Source: CAYTGM01 sp964437365 (GTDB lineage Bacteria > Sumerlaeota > Sumerlaeia > SLMS01). Taken from it: a stretch of DNA of 64,000 nt. The notes under the pieces are model-generated. The model was not told the DNA's origin. It was given only the letters and a program-made list of their open reading frames with translations, and did no database searches. The translations under genes were made by a program, and so were the position numbers. The stretch spans positions 124,001-188,000 of the forward strand of contig CAYTGM010000001.1 in NCBI GenBank assembly GCA_964437365.1. Direction: 5' to 3'. Below, one piece after another: positions 13,378 through 22,307 of the stretch (its first letter is position 1; every line of letters begins with the position of its first letter).

Positions 13378-15882
13378 ATGCCCCTTAACGATACGCCATT
13401 TACTCCAGGATGGAAAGAAGTCATGCGTCAGTCTCGAAACGAGGCTGGCCGACTCGGCCACGATTACATCGGACCTGAACATTTCCTCCTCGGTATCATT
13501 CGCAAAGGTGAAGGCCTAGCCGTCCAGACGCTTCTAAATATGGAAGTAGATCTGGATGACCTTAAACTCGAGCTGGAAAGAATGCTGGAAGTTGGAAAAG
13601 GTCCAACCGTTGGCATCTTCCCCCAGAATGTCGAAGCGAAAAAGGTTATTGAAGCAGCACGACAAATTGCGAAACAGCTGAAGCATAACTGGATTGGCAC
13701 AGAGCATCTCTTACTCGCGCTCATTAAAGAGGAAACAACACTTGCAGCACGTGTGTTGAAACAATTCAGCGTAGATTTCAACAAGACCAAGCGGGAAGTG
13801 TTGAACCTGATCGAAGGGTCAAGTGCCGGAGCAGCAACTAAATCTGGCAGCACAAAGTCAGACAGTGGAGAAAAAAGCAAGACTCCAGCGCTGGATACGT
13901 TTGGCCGTGACTTAACTCAGCTTGCCCGCGAGGGTAAACTGGATCCGGTTATTGGCCGTGAGGATGAGGTGGAGCGCATCCTTCAGATCTTGTGTAGACG
14001 TACAAAGAACAACCCGATTCTTCTCGGTGAGCCGGGTGTTGGTAAGACAGCGATCGTTGAAGGACTTGCCCAGCGTATAGTCAGCGAAGACATCCCGGAA
14101 CTCCTGCAGGATAAAAGGCTGCTTTCTCTTGATCTTGCAGCGATTGTCGCAGGGACGAAGTATCGTGGTCAGTTTGAGGAGCGTTTGAAGGCGATCATGC
14201 AGGAAATACGTCGTAATCGCGATGTATTGATCTTCATTGATGAGCTCCACACGCTTGTTGGTGCTGGCGCTGCCGAAGGCGCTATTGACGCCTCGAATAT
14301 GTTAAAGCCTGCTCTCAGTCGGGGTGAAATACAGTGTATCGGCGCGACCACTCTCGAAGAATACAGAAAGTATATCGAGAAAGACGGCGCTCTTGAACGT
14401 CGCTTCCAGAGTATTATTATCAACCAGCCAACTTCTGATCAAACAGTTCAGATTCTTAAGGGCCTTCGCCCTCGCTACGAATCCCACCATAATGTGATCA
14501 TCAGCGACGAAGCGCTCGAATCTTCTGTCAGCCTTTCAGAGCGGTATGTAACGGATCGATTTCTTCCCGATAAAGCTATCGATGTGATAGACGAAGCCGG
14601 GTCTCGTGCTCGCCTTATGGCGAATGTTAAACCTCCGATGATTCGTGAACTGGAAAAAGAAATTAATGATCTGGAAGAAGAGCTGAGAGAGCTTAAGCAT
14701 CAGCAGGAATTTGAAAAATGCAAAGAGCTCAAAGAAAAGCGCGATTCGAAAAAAGAAGAAAAAGATAAGCTGCTCGAAGAATGGACCGAGCAGAAGAATA
14801 AAGAAACAATGAAGACCATCTCTTCGGACGACGTGGCATATATCGTCTCTAAATGGACGGGTATCCCCATCGTGCGCCTCGAAGAGGAGGAAAGCAAAAA
14901 GCTCATTCGTATGGAAGACGAGCTTGGTGGACGCGTGATTTCTCAGAAAGAAGCAATTGAAAGCGTCAGCAAAGCTATACGTCGCTCTCGATCAGGATTG
15001 AAAGACCCTGCAAGACCAGCAGGCTGTTTTCTTTTCCTTGGTCCAACTGGTGTTGGAAAAACCGAGCTCGCAAAGTCTCTTGCTGAGTTTCTTTTCGGCG
15101 AAGAAGATGCACTGGTGCGTATTGATATGTCCGAGTATATGGAGAAGTACTCCGTTAGTCGTCTTATGGGGGCGCCTCCCGGATACGTCGGTTACGAAGA
15201 AGGTGGCCAGCTAACGGAAAAAGTGCGTCAGCGACCCTATTCTGTGGTTCTCCTCGACGAAATTGAAAAAGCTCATCCTGATGTGTTCAGTCTACTTCTG
15301 CAGGTTTTTGACGATGGTCGTCTTACTGACAGCTGGGGGCACGTTGTCAATTTCCGCAACACCGTTCTGATCCTTACATCGAATGTGGGAACAAAGAGAT
15401 TGAAACAAGCGAAGTCTATGGGATTTGGCGTGGATGAAGATCCGGGCAGTGATTATCGCTCCATGAAGGACAAGGTCATGACCGATGTGAAAAAGGTCTT
15501 TAACCCTGAATTCATCAACCGCCTGGATGAAATCATCGTATTCCATCCTCTCACCCAGGAAGATATCTTTCAGATTCTGGATATCATGATGCTGAGAGTT
15601 AACAAGCGTCTCGAAGAAAAGAATATCACTCTCGTCCTGAGTGACAGCGTTAAAGAGAAGCTTTCCGAAGAAGGTTACGATCCGGAATATGGAGCACGAC
15701 CTCTGCGTCGCGTCATTCAGCGTCACATTGAAGATCCCCTCAGTTATTCACTGATTTCTGGAGAAATTCCTGAGAATTGTGAGCTGCTGGCAGAGTGGAA
15801 AGATGATGAAGTGAAGTTCCAGGTAACAAAAGTCAAAGCGAACGAAGAGGAAGAAGAGCCGGCGCTCTCTGCGAGTACCTGA
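13378..15882 (+). CDS. clpC: ClpC, AAA+ unfoldase of the Clp protease
   Basis: The protein has 834 residues from the chosen ATG. It has the N-domain with two repeats (LGHDYIGPEHFLLGIIRKGE and LKHNWIGTEHLLLALIKEE), which docks phospho-arginine in Firmicutes. The first AAA+ domain has Walker A GEPGVGKTAI and Walker B VLIFIDELHTL. The middle/UVR helical insert (about 410-475) follows. The second AAA+ domain has GPTGVGKTEL and VVLLDEIEKAH. The loop SMGFGVDEDPGSD contains the Gly-Phe tip that in ClpC contacts ClpP, so it should dock a peptidase rather than act only as a chaperone. The protein threads unfolded substrates into ClpP using ATP. It lies downstream of mcsAB, is followed by a terminator, and a ClpP-like gene comes next. 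Confidence 0.95.
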   Translation: MPLNDTPFTPGWKEVMRQSRNEAGRLGHDYIGPEHFLLGIIRKGEGLAVQTLLNMEVDLDDLKLELERMLEVGKGPTVGIFPQNVEAKKVIEAARQIAKQLKHNWIGTEHLLLALIKEETTLAARVLKQFSVDFNKTKREVLNLIEGSSAGAATKSGSTKSDSGEKSKTPALDTFGRDLTQLAREGKLDPVIGREDEVERILQILCRRTKNNPILLGEPGVGKTAIVEGLAQRIVSEDIPELLQDKRLLSLDLAAIVAGTKYRGQFEERLKAIMQEIRRNRDVLIFIDELHTLVGAGAAEGAIDASNMLKPALSRGEIQCIGATTLEEYRKYIEKDGALERRFQSIIINQPTSDQTVQILKGLRPRYESHHNVIISDEALESSVSLSERYVTDRFLPDKAIDVIDEAGSRARLMANVKPPMIRELEKEINDLEEELRELKHQQEFEKCKELKEKRDSKKEEKDKLLEEWTEQKNKETMKTISSDDVAYIVSKWTGIPIVRLEEEESKKLIRMEDELGGRVISQKEAIESVSKAIRRSRSGLKDPARPAGCFLFLGPTGVGKTELAKSLAEFLFGEEDALVRIDMSEYMEKYSVSRLMGAPPGYVGYEEGGQLTEKVRQRPYSVVLLDEIEKAHPDVFSLLLQVFDDGRLTDSWGHVVNFRNTVLILTSNVGTKRLKQAKSMGFGVDEDPGSDYRSMKDKVMTDVKKVFNPEFINRLDEIIVFHPLTQEDIFQILDIMMLRVNKRLEEKNITLVLSDSVKEKLSEEGYDPEYGARPLRRVIQRHIEDPLSYSLISGEIPENCELLAEWKDDEVKFQVTKVKANEEEEEPALSAST

Positions 15883-15910
15883 TTCACTAACAACTGGATT
15901 GCTAACTTAT

Positions 15911-15937
15911 ACGGAGGCCCATCTGGGTCTCCGTTTT
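15911..15937 (+). terminator. Rho-independent terminator after clpC
   Basis: An 11-bp stem, ACGGAGGCCCA/TGGGTCTCCGT with one G-T pair and a two-base loop, is followed by TTTT and a T-rich stretch. It separates clpC from the ClpP-like gene, at least partly. Confidence 0.75.
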
Positions 15938-16033
15938 CTCCTTTTAAGCCTAGTAAAAATCCCCTTGCATTGGGGGTGTCTATACACGAGGTTGCGGCTG
16001 TTGCAGGGAATGAAAGAAACAGGATGAAACACC

Positions 16034-16639
16034 ATGGCAAGAGCACAGACCATCCCCCAATTCACAGTTCTGGATGAAGTTGAAAAGTGCGAGAAAGAGC
16101 TAATTGAAGAGCTGATGCGGCTCCCGGATGGTTCTCACGCAAGGTTGATTATCAATTCCTGCGGCGGGAGCGTTTACGCCGGTCTTGGAATTTCGACCTT
16201 GATTAAATATAAACGACTCAAGTGTGAAGGGGTTGTGCTGGCAGATTGCAGTAGCTCAGCCTTGATGATCTTTGCGGCCTGCGAGACTCGTATTGTTGCT
16301 CCGCACACTTCTGTTCTCTTCCATCCGATGAAATGGTCGAGTGAGGATTCTGCCCGTCTTTCAGGTGCAGAGGCCTGGGCTAAAGAGTTCAAGCGTGTTT
16401 CGAGAACCATGGAAGACTGGCTGGCAGAATATCTGCCCCTCAAAAAGTCTACCTTGCGCAGATGGATAAAGGATGAGAAATACGTGACGGCCGATGAGTT
16501 GGTAAAGTACGGTATTGCCAGAAAGATGATTCTTGGTTCCGAGTCGATTGTAGATATCTCGGGTCACTATGAAAGGCCCTCAAAGAAATTGTCAGTTGCT
16601 GCGAATGGAAAAAAAATGGGGATTCGTCGAGCAGGATAA
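16034..16639 (+). CDS. Divergent ClpP-family serine peptidase
   Basis: The protein has 201 residues with the ClpP fold pattern. LIINSCGGSVYAGLGI matches the 'inSpGG.v..g..iyd' oxyanion region. VVLADCSSSALMIFAA places Ser75 at the nucleophile, and TSVLFHPMKW places His97 at the base. In RWIKDEKYVTADELVKYGIA the position of the catalytic Asp appears to hold Glu148 (with Asp147 beside it), a departure from the canonical triad. ClpP forms a double-heptameric chamber fed by ClpC. The place of the gene after clpC, in the same direction, suggests it serves that unfoldase, although a terminator lies between. It could also be a ClpP paralogue that needs a partner subunit elsewhere. The start is ATG 16034; the stop is 6 bp before the holB-like start. 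Confidence 0.75.
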   Translation: MARAQTIPQFTVLDEVEKCEKELIEELMRLPDGSHARLIINSCGGSVYAGLGISTLIKYKRLKCEGVVLADCSSSALMIFAACETRIVAPHTSVLFHPMKWSSEDSARLSGAEAWAKEFKRVSRTMEDWLAEYLPLKKSTLRRWIKDEKYVTADELVKYGIARKMILGSESIVDISGHYERPSKKLSVAANGKKMGIRRAG

Positions 16640-16645
16640 AAGAAT

Positions 16646-17917
16646 TTGATCTCACCTGAGAAACATACTCTGGAATCTATCTGGGGACACGGGCATGTTA
16701 AAAGTTATGTGCCAAGAATGCTCTCTATTGGACGGTTGCCACACGCACTTCTGCTCAGTGGGCCCTCTTCGATTGGTAAGAGGTCACTCGCTCTCGCGTT
16801 TGCAAAAATCATCCTGAATGCTGGCGCTCCTTACGATAGTCGAGCTGTTTCTGCATCGGCTCCACCGAGGATGCAAAAGTCAGCTGATGGTGAGGATCTC
16901 TTCGGAGAAGATGATGAAGGTGAAGTTGAAGATACTCTGACTCCAGACATGTTTGGAGAGGAAAGCCCCGAGCCTGATATAGACAACACGCTATCTTCGC
17001 GAACTGACGAACCTGATGCTGTATCAGCGCCTTTCCCTCAAGTTACCGAGCCAGAAGTCGATCAATTAGACCCAGGTGAAAGCTATCGCCGAATCTGCCG
17101 CTTGGTCGAGTCCTCCTACCCTCCCGAATACGACAAAGATTTTAACCAGACCAATATTGGTCATTTCGATTTGACGATCATTGAACCGGCGGGGAACCGG
17201 CGGGGCATCGTGGTTGATCAGATTCGTAATCTCCAGAAGATAGCTTCAGTGTCGCCCATTGAAGGTCATTATCGAGTCGTCTTAATCTTTGGTGCAGATA
17301 CGATCACTGCTGAGGGTGGAAACTCTATCCTCAAAATTCTTGAAGAGCCCCCAAGCTATCTGGTGATGATACTGGTGGCGGACCGGCTGACATCAGTTCT
17401 TCCGACGATTCGGTCCCGTTGTTCTGTTCTTCCGATGTCTCCGCTCCCGGAAGATCTGCTCATCGAAAAGTTGAGAGAAGAAGAGAACCTGGAGCGAAGC
17501 CTTGCTGAAATTGCTGCGACCCTGAGTGAAGGCGCTCCGGGAGTTGCTCTTCAGATTCTTGAGCAAAAGTTGTTGGATAAGAGGCGAGAGGTCTTTGAGG
17601 CGCGTCTGCAGATAGACAGATTTGGCGAAGCTGCTGTTCCCGGTTCTGCCGCCAGAATTAATAAACAGGGCGGCCTTGAAGAGTCTCTTTGGCTTCTGAC
17701 AAGCTTTGCGCGAGATCGTCTTGTCTATCACTTTGCAAAAGATCACGAACAGTTACTTGTACATAAGGACCAGAAAGAGTTATTGAGAACGTCGTCCGTC
17801 GATCCAAGAGATCTCGATTTCGAGGTCGATCGGCTGCTCGAAGGTTATGAGTATCTCGCTCACCCGTTCCTGCCTAATACTCGATCCGCCATACAATTAC
17901 TTCTTCTTCCTGAATAA
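16646..17917 (+). CDS. holB: DNA polymerase III delta-prime-like clamp-loader subunit
   Basis: The protein has 423 residues with an AAA+ clamp-loader fold. It has SIWGHGHVKSYVPRML, Walker A GPSSIGKR (39-46), IVVDQIRNLQKIASVSP, sensor-1-like VLIFGADTITAEGGNSILKI, ILEEPPSY and TIRSRC. These mark the gamma/delta' family that opens the sliding clamp in the DNA polymerase III holoenzyme. Between Walker A and the HFDLTIIEPAG segment the usual zinc-binding CxxC module is replaced by an acidic low-complexity linker (about 70-145) with only one Cys (C151). Start is TTG, 6 bp after the ClpP-like stop, with no strong Shine-Dalgarno sequence; no ATG is better placed. The 3' end overlaps the convergent flippase gene by 21 bp. 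Confidence 0.8.
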   Translation: MISPEKHTLESIWGHGHVKSYVPRMLSIGRLPHALLLSGPSSIGKRSLALAFAKIILNAGAPYDSRAVSASAPPRMQKSADGEDLFGEDDEGEVEDTLTPDMFGEESPEPDIDNTLSSRTDEPDAVSAPFPQVTEPEVDQLDPGESYRRICRLVESSYPPEYDKDFNQTNIGHFDLTIIEPAGNRRGIVVDQIRNLQKIASVSPIEGHYRVVLIFGADTITAEGGNSILKILEEPPSYLVMILVADRLTSVLPTIRSRCSVLPMSPLPEDLLIEKLREEENLERSLAEIAATLSEGAPGVALQILEQKLLDKRREVFEARLQIDRFGEAAVPGSAARINKQGGLEESLWLLTSFARDRLVYHFAKDHEQLLVHKDQKELLRTSSVDPRDLDFEVDRLLEGYEYLAHPFLPNTRSAIQLLLLPE

Positions 17918-19252
17918 TTTTTTCCAGGATTGAATGTCACCGCTTTGGATGATGAAGAGATCACGCATGACAATGTATTTCTGATCCCTGAGAAAGAAAT
18001 ACATAAAGGTCATGAGAAGAAAAAAGTAAGTGAGCAGGGTTGAAAAAGCGATAGCTTCGAGAGTCCCTGTCTGCATTGCCAGGAGCAGCAGGAGCAACTG
18101 AACGGGAAGAACAAACCAGTTAGCAATAACCGTTGTTTTTGGCTGAGCTCGATGCCCCGTGAACCACATGGCGAGTGTCCAGGATGCGTTGTGAAAGGCA
18201 CGTCCTGTCAAATATATCAGACAGGGAAGAATTGCGGGTGCAAACGCCGTTCCGTATATCACAGGAATAAGTGGGGCAAAAATTGCAGCCAGTAAAAGAA
18301 AGGCGATGCTTATATAGAAGGTCTGTCTGAAGCATCGAGCTACAAGTAAACTCGCATCTTTTTCTGGAAGGCTGCATACTTGCGACCAGGCGCTGCGGAC
18401 GAGCGCCTGGGGAACAATTCTAGTGCGGTTGGCAAGAGAAGTTGCAAGTGTGTAGATGCCAAAAAGTGCAAGTGTTGGCTCCAATCTGGCCACAAAAAAC
18501 TGGTCTATCTTTTGTGAGAATGTTGACCCGATATTTCCGATATACAACCAGGAACCAAGGCGTCCGAATTCCCTCAACAACTCCTTATTTGGCAGGCCAA
18601 ATGGCGATTTATATCGAAGGATGAGGCCTGACAGAAGCAGTGAACCTGCCAGCATTGTCAGGTAGTAAGAGGCTATGAGAAGAAAGATTGTTTCTTCTAT
18701 ATTGGAACGATCAGGCACGAGTAAAATGAGAATGATCAACAAATGCTGAGTGAGGTTTGTTGCAAGGTCCCACTGAGCTCTCAGTCTTACCTCGCCAAGG
18801 CCCGTCATGATTCCCTGGCACCCGAAGTAGAGTGGCTGAAAAGCAATGCCAAGAAGGAGGAAGACAAGATGGCTTTCTGCGATGCTGGGGAGAAGGAGTT
18901 GTATAGCGTTGAACACATTGCCTGAGAATATGGCAAAGAGAAGAAGAAGTGCCGAAGTGACAATGAAAAGAGAGCAAAGGATCTTTCCTGTGTCTTCTGG
19001 AGATTTTGCAGAAGTGACAGAAGCGATGCGCTCAAAGCCTATGTTGAAGAATGAGAAAAGCAGTCCCAGAGCAAAACTTGTCGTAAGTATATAGACGCCT
19101 CTCCCTGAGTCGCCTAAAGCACGGGCGACAAAGATGCCAGTCAGGAGACTCGAAATGATAATGAGGATCTGTGACCCGGAGTCGAAAAGGGAGTTCCTGC
19201 TGATACTTTGATGCTTCAAGGCTGACGGGTGTCGCTGCATGTAGGAGTTCAA
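17897..19252 (-). CDS. Wzx/MATE-type polysaccharide flippase
   Basis: The protein has 451 residues with about 12-14 membrane segments along its length and an N-terminal RNSLFDSGSQILIIISSLLT. It has ARALGDSGRGVYIL, the 'G..gfG.y' type first-helix motif of the polysaccharide transport protein family. Such proteins turn undecaprenyl-linked oligosaccharide units across the inner membrane for O-antigen or exopolysaccharide assembly. Its start overlaps the end of the upstream isomerase gene by 4 bp (ATGA), showing coupling in one leftward operon. Its own 3' end overlaps the convergent holB-like gene. The specific sugar substrate cannot be read from sequence. Confidence 0.85.
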   Translation of the reverse strand: MNSYMQRHPSALKHQSISRNSLFDSGSQILIIISSLLTGIFVARALGDSGRGVYILTTSFALGLLFSFFNIGFERIASVTSAKSPEDTGKILCSLFIVTSALLLLFAIFSGNVFNAIQLLLPSIAESHLVFLLLGIAFQPLYFGCQGIMTGLGEVRLRAQWDLATNLTQHLLIILILLVPDRSNIEETIFLLIASYYLTMLAGSLLLSGLILRYKSPFGLPNKELLREFGRLGSWLYIGNIGSTFSQKIDQFFVARLEPTLALFGIYTLATSLANRTRIVPQALVRSAWSQVCSLPEKDASLLVARCFRQTFYISIAFLLLAAIFAPLIPVIYGTAFAPAILPCLIYLTGRAFHNASWTLAMWFTGHRAQPKTTVIANWFVLPVQLLLLLLAMQTGTLEAIAFSTLLTYFFLLMTFMYFFLRDQKYIVMRDLFIIQSGDIQSWKKLFRKKK

Positions 19253-19836
19253 CCTTTAATCGATGCAGCCAGGTCTAAGACACCAGGGGTTAATACGGTT
19301 TTCTCGTTCAAGAGCAGAGATTCTTTTTTCTCGAGTGCCCTTTTAATGTCATCAGGGGCGATGATCTGTCTTATCTTGTCAGTTGGGAGGCGCCGGTGCT
19401 TGACGGATAATTCCTCAACCTTGTTCCGGCGGGCTTCATATTTTCCGCCGAGTGGGTTGGTTGTCAGAAAAGCCTCGATCATCTGTGTAGCGGTAAGCTG
19501 TCCTGTGAGCATCGCACCCAGGCAAAGGACATTGCAGCCCCCGTGTTCCCGGGAAAGTCGTGCTCCGGTCAGATCATGGCAGACGGCAGCATAAACACCA
19601 TGAACCATATTTGCCACAACTCCGGATGGGTAACCTGCTCCGTCTATAAAGACTCCGCGATCCACTTTTCCCTCGGCAACGGCAACGGCAGCTGGCTCAA
19701 CATGATCTGATACATCAGCCGAAGCCTCGGAACGGCAGCCAAAGTCCGTATACTTATGTCCAAGCTTTTCCAGTAATTCAATCACATGCTGTTTGAGCGG
19801 AAACCCAGCATGATCAGAGGCGAGTGCAATCTTCAC
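19249..19836 (-). CDS. RpiB/LacA/LacB-family sugar-phosphate isomerase
   Basis: The protein has 195 residues, starting MKIALASDHAGFPLKQHV, the family hallmark (D8-H9 active-site pair). It continues with DVSDHVEPAAVAVAEGKVDR and GVYAAVCHDLTGARLSREH. In RpiB the segment after the second strand is usually CGTGiG with a catalytic Cys. Here it reads VFIDGAGYPSG with Asp65, closer to LacA or to Cys-less RpiB forms. The ~45-residue C-terminal extension exceeds the usual ~150 residues. The likely reaction is ribose/ribulose-5-phosphate or related aldose/ketose isomerisation in the cytoplasm. The link to a flippase by a 4-bp overlap hints at a role in supplying an envelope sugar rather than in central metabolism. 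Confidence 0.8.
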   Translation of the reverse strand: MKIALASDHAGFPLKQHVIELLEKLGHKYTDFGCRSEASADVSDHVEPAAVAVAEGKVDRGVFIDGAGYPSGVVANMVHGVYAAVCHDLTGARLSREHGGCNVLCLGAMLTGQLTATQMIEAFLTTNPLGGKYEARRNKVEELSVKHRRLPTDKIRQIIAPDDIKRALEKKESLLLNEKTVLTPGVLDLAASIKG

Positions 19837-19956
19837 AGTTTATAACTCCTGTTGCATATGGATGAATAGTCAGAGACTTGAACCTTAGCGCCAAGGAGAG
19901 AATTCGTTCCTGCCTATTTTCGTTTACTCCTGAATGTCCCACTGTAAGTTGACCAC

Positions 19957-22014
19957 ATGCTTGAGATCTCCGTCGTCATATTAACTTCTAATCGTCTTGA
20001 TGCTCTCAAAAGGTGTCTTCATTCCCTCGAACAAGGGGAGCTGACTCCTGCTGAAGTCATCGTGGTTGATAATGGATCCGAAGATGGCACAAGAGAGTTT
20101 CTCGATTCCGCAGCGTTCTCATTTGTCCTCAAGGTTTTGGATGGGGCTGGAGGGAGCTTCTCCGAGGCACGTAATATAGGCTTTCAGGGTGCGAGCTCCG
20201 AATGGATCGCTTTTACCGATGATGACTGCGAGGCAGATCCTTTCTGGCTCAGTCAGCTGGCTCAGTCGTGCATCAGTCAGGGTTGGAAAGCTTGTGGTGG
20301 TATCGTCATACCGGCTGATGAGTTGGAAATCCCTGTCTGGTTTCACCCCGGTTTGTCGTGGACTATCGGCTGTCATTCGCCAATTTATCTCTCAGAACTG
20401 GCCGGCAGGCTTGAAATACCAACCACATCCAACATTCTTTTTCATCGGAGTCTTGGGGAACGCTTCCCCTTCCGCGAACTTAAGCGGAATCAATCCACAG
20501 AGACATGGAACTATGAATACAGCCGCGAAGACGCTGAGTTCTGGCGGTCACTGAGGCGCGCTGGTATTTCAGTTGGGGTGAATCAAAAGAGCATCATCTG
20601 GCATCATATCGACAGGAACCGGATCGACTGGGAGCGCAACCTTGAAAGAGCAAGGCAGGATGGAAGGGGGCACTGGAACAGAGAGAAGCTAAGGGAGGAA
20701 GTTCCATCTGCCACCAATGATATCGTGTTTTCGCCTCTCGGGGCTGTTCAAGAGTCTCTAGAGACGGGTATCCCTCTCGAAGAAGCGTGGGCCGTCAGGC
20801 GGACCTGGCTTGCGCGGCAATGGGCTTTCCTTGATTATGCAACCCGTGATCATAATCAAGGGGTCTCAACCACTTCGAGGCTGCTTGGGTATCTGAAGGC
20901 GGTCGGTAGACTGACTGGGTCCCTCGTCCAGACTGCGGCTCGGCCGCTTCTAAGGGACATTCTCAAGCACCCCCAAATTGACGAAAAACCGAAATCGTTA
21001 GGTGTTGTACTCTACGACAAGATGGGAGATGGCATCTTGTCCCTCCCTCTGCTCGAGTCACTTGAAAGCACTGGTTCGTGGGAAGTTACCATCTTGACAG
21101 GTGATACTCTGGCACCGCTTCTCGAGCAGCATTTTGAGGGATCGGCTCTCAGAATTATCAGGATCCCTGCAGAAGCCCGGGGCGAATCACTGAAAGCCGG
21201 GCTATGCTTGAAGTCATTCTTGTCGAGTCTCCATCTCGACTGCCTGATGGTGATTTATTGTCATGGGCTAAATCCGTTGGGTTTCTTCTTGAATCTTCAG
21301 TTACCTGTAATTTCCTGGAGTTTCGACAATGGATTCGATCGGCAATTATGGGGAGATCTTGTGTCGGTGAAGATTGAGAAGAACTGGAAGAAACACGAGG
21401 TGGTTGCGCTCTTGGATTTTCTTCAGCCTTTGGGGCTGAAGGCACGCTGTTGTGAGCCCGTTTTAAGATTGTCGAAAGGATCGGGGAGAGTTGATGAGAT
21501 TATCCACGAATGTGTCGGTAGCTTCGATTTCGTCTTGATGCATGTTGAGTCGGAGGTGGGGGAGAAGTTTTGGTCGCCCGAGAAGTTTCTGGCGATTGCC
21601 GACCATGCGAGGTCTGAGGGGCTGGGAGTTATCGTTATAGGATCACGTCATTCACGAATTGAACTGGAAGCTGAATTTCTGAAGGTGAAGGCTGTTCATC
21701 TGGGTGGTTTTTTGAACTCAGTTGAGCTGGCAGAGCTTGCTTCCAGGGCTCGGATGTTTATCGGCTGCGATTCGGGCCCCGCCCATCTCGCGAAAGCGGT
21801 TGGATGTCCTTCAATCATTCTGTTCGGGATGACGCAGGTTCATAGATGGGGTGAATTCGAGCTTTCTGAGAACAAGGAAAGAATCAGATACATTCATGGA
21901 GGTCCCGGTGACTGGCTTGATGGGGAAAAACTGGGGATGGAGATGAATAAAGGGGTAGAAATTATCGATGTTGAGAGTGTGAAAAATGCTTTCAACTCAA
22001 TGATTCAGGACTGA
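19957..22014 (+). CDS. GT2-GT9 fusion glycosyltransferase
   Basis: The protein has 685 residues. Residues 1-~240 form a GT-A family 2 domain: ISVVILTSNRLDALKRC, EVIVVDNGSEDGT and WIAFTDDDCEADPFW, whose DDD at 88-90 is the metal/nucleotide site. A helical linker follows. From about 343 to the end is a GT9 ADP-heptose:LPS heptosyltransferase-like domain. It contains LGVVLYDKMGDGILSLPLLE, FDFVLMHVESEVGEKFWSPE and FIGCDSGPAHLAKAVGCPSI, the last being the classic 'D.Gp.H.A.alg.p' heptosyltransferase motif. Fusion suggests two successive sugar additions to a core oligosaccharide or a glycan on a carrier. There is no membrane segment; it is likely cytoplasmic and membrane-associated. It is transcribed divergently from the isomerase-flippase pair. 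Confidence 0.85.
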   Translation: MLEISVVILTSNRLDALKRCLHSLEQGELTPAEVIVVDNGSEDGTREFLDSAAFSFVLKVLDGAGGSFSEARNIGFQGASSEWIAFTDDDCEADPFWLSQLAQSCISQGWKACGGIVIPADELEIPVWFHPGLSWTIGCHSPIYLSELAGRLEIPTTSNILFHRSLGERFPFRELKRNQSTETWNYEYSREDAEFWRSLRRAGISVGVNQKSIIWHHIDRNRIDWERNLERARQDGRGHWNREKLREEVPSATNDIVFSPLGAVQESLETGIPLEEAWAVRRTWLARQWAFLDYATRDHNQGVSTTSRLLGYLKAVGRLTGSLVQTAARPLLRDILKHPQIDEKPKSLGVVLYDKMGDGILSLPLLESLESTGSWEVTILTGDTLAPLLEQHFEGSALRIIRIPAEARGESLKAGLCLKSFLSSLHLDCLMVIYCHGLNPLGFFLNLQLPVISWSFDNGFDRQLWGDLVSVKIEKNWKKHEVVALLDFLQPLGLKARCCEPVLRLSKGSGRVDEIIHECVGSFDFVLMHVESEVGEKFWSPEKFLAIADHARSEGLGVIVIGSRHSRIELEAEFLKVKAVHLGGFLNSVELAELASRARMFIGCDSGPAHLAKAVGCPSIILFGMTQVHRWGEFELSENKERIRYIHGGPGDWLDGEKLGMEMNKGVEIIDVESVKNAFNSMIQD

Positions 22015-22307
22015 ATAAAACTTTTCATATCAGACGGAAAGACATTGACCCTACAACGATGAACAAGGCCTCATATACGCCATATGATGAACCAGATAAA
22101 CAATTCTCCCGATCTGTATTTATTCCATTTATCAGAGTCTGGACCGTGGTTTTCGGATAAGTTTAATTGTGTATTTGGTCCATCAGAGTGTGGGAAGTAG
22201 CGAGGGGAATGGAATAGATGAAATTCACGTTGCGCCTCATTCACTTAGAGAGTGCTCTCCTTATTGCCCACGAAACCACGATTCTTGGAAGGATTGCATA
22301 GCGCCAT

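Noticed and set aside
22280..22307. Sigma54 promoter ahead of the PilM-PilN gene
   Set aside because: TTGGAAGGATTGCA has GG and GC only 7 bases apart instead of 10.
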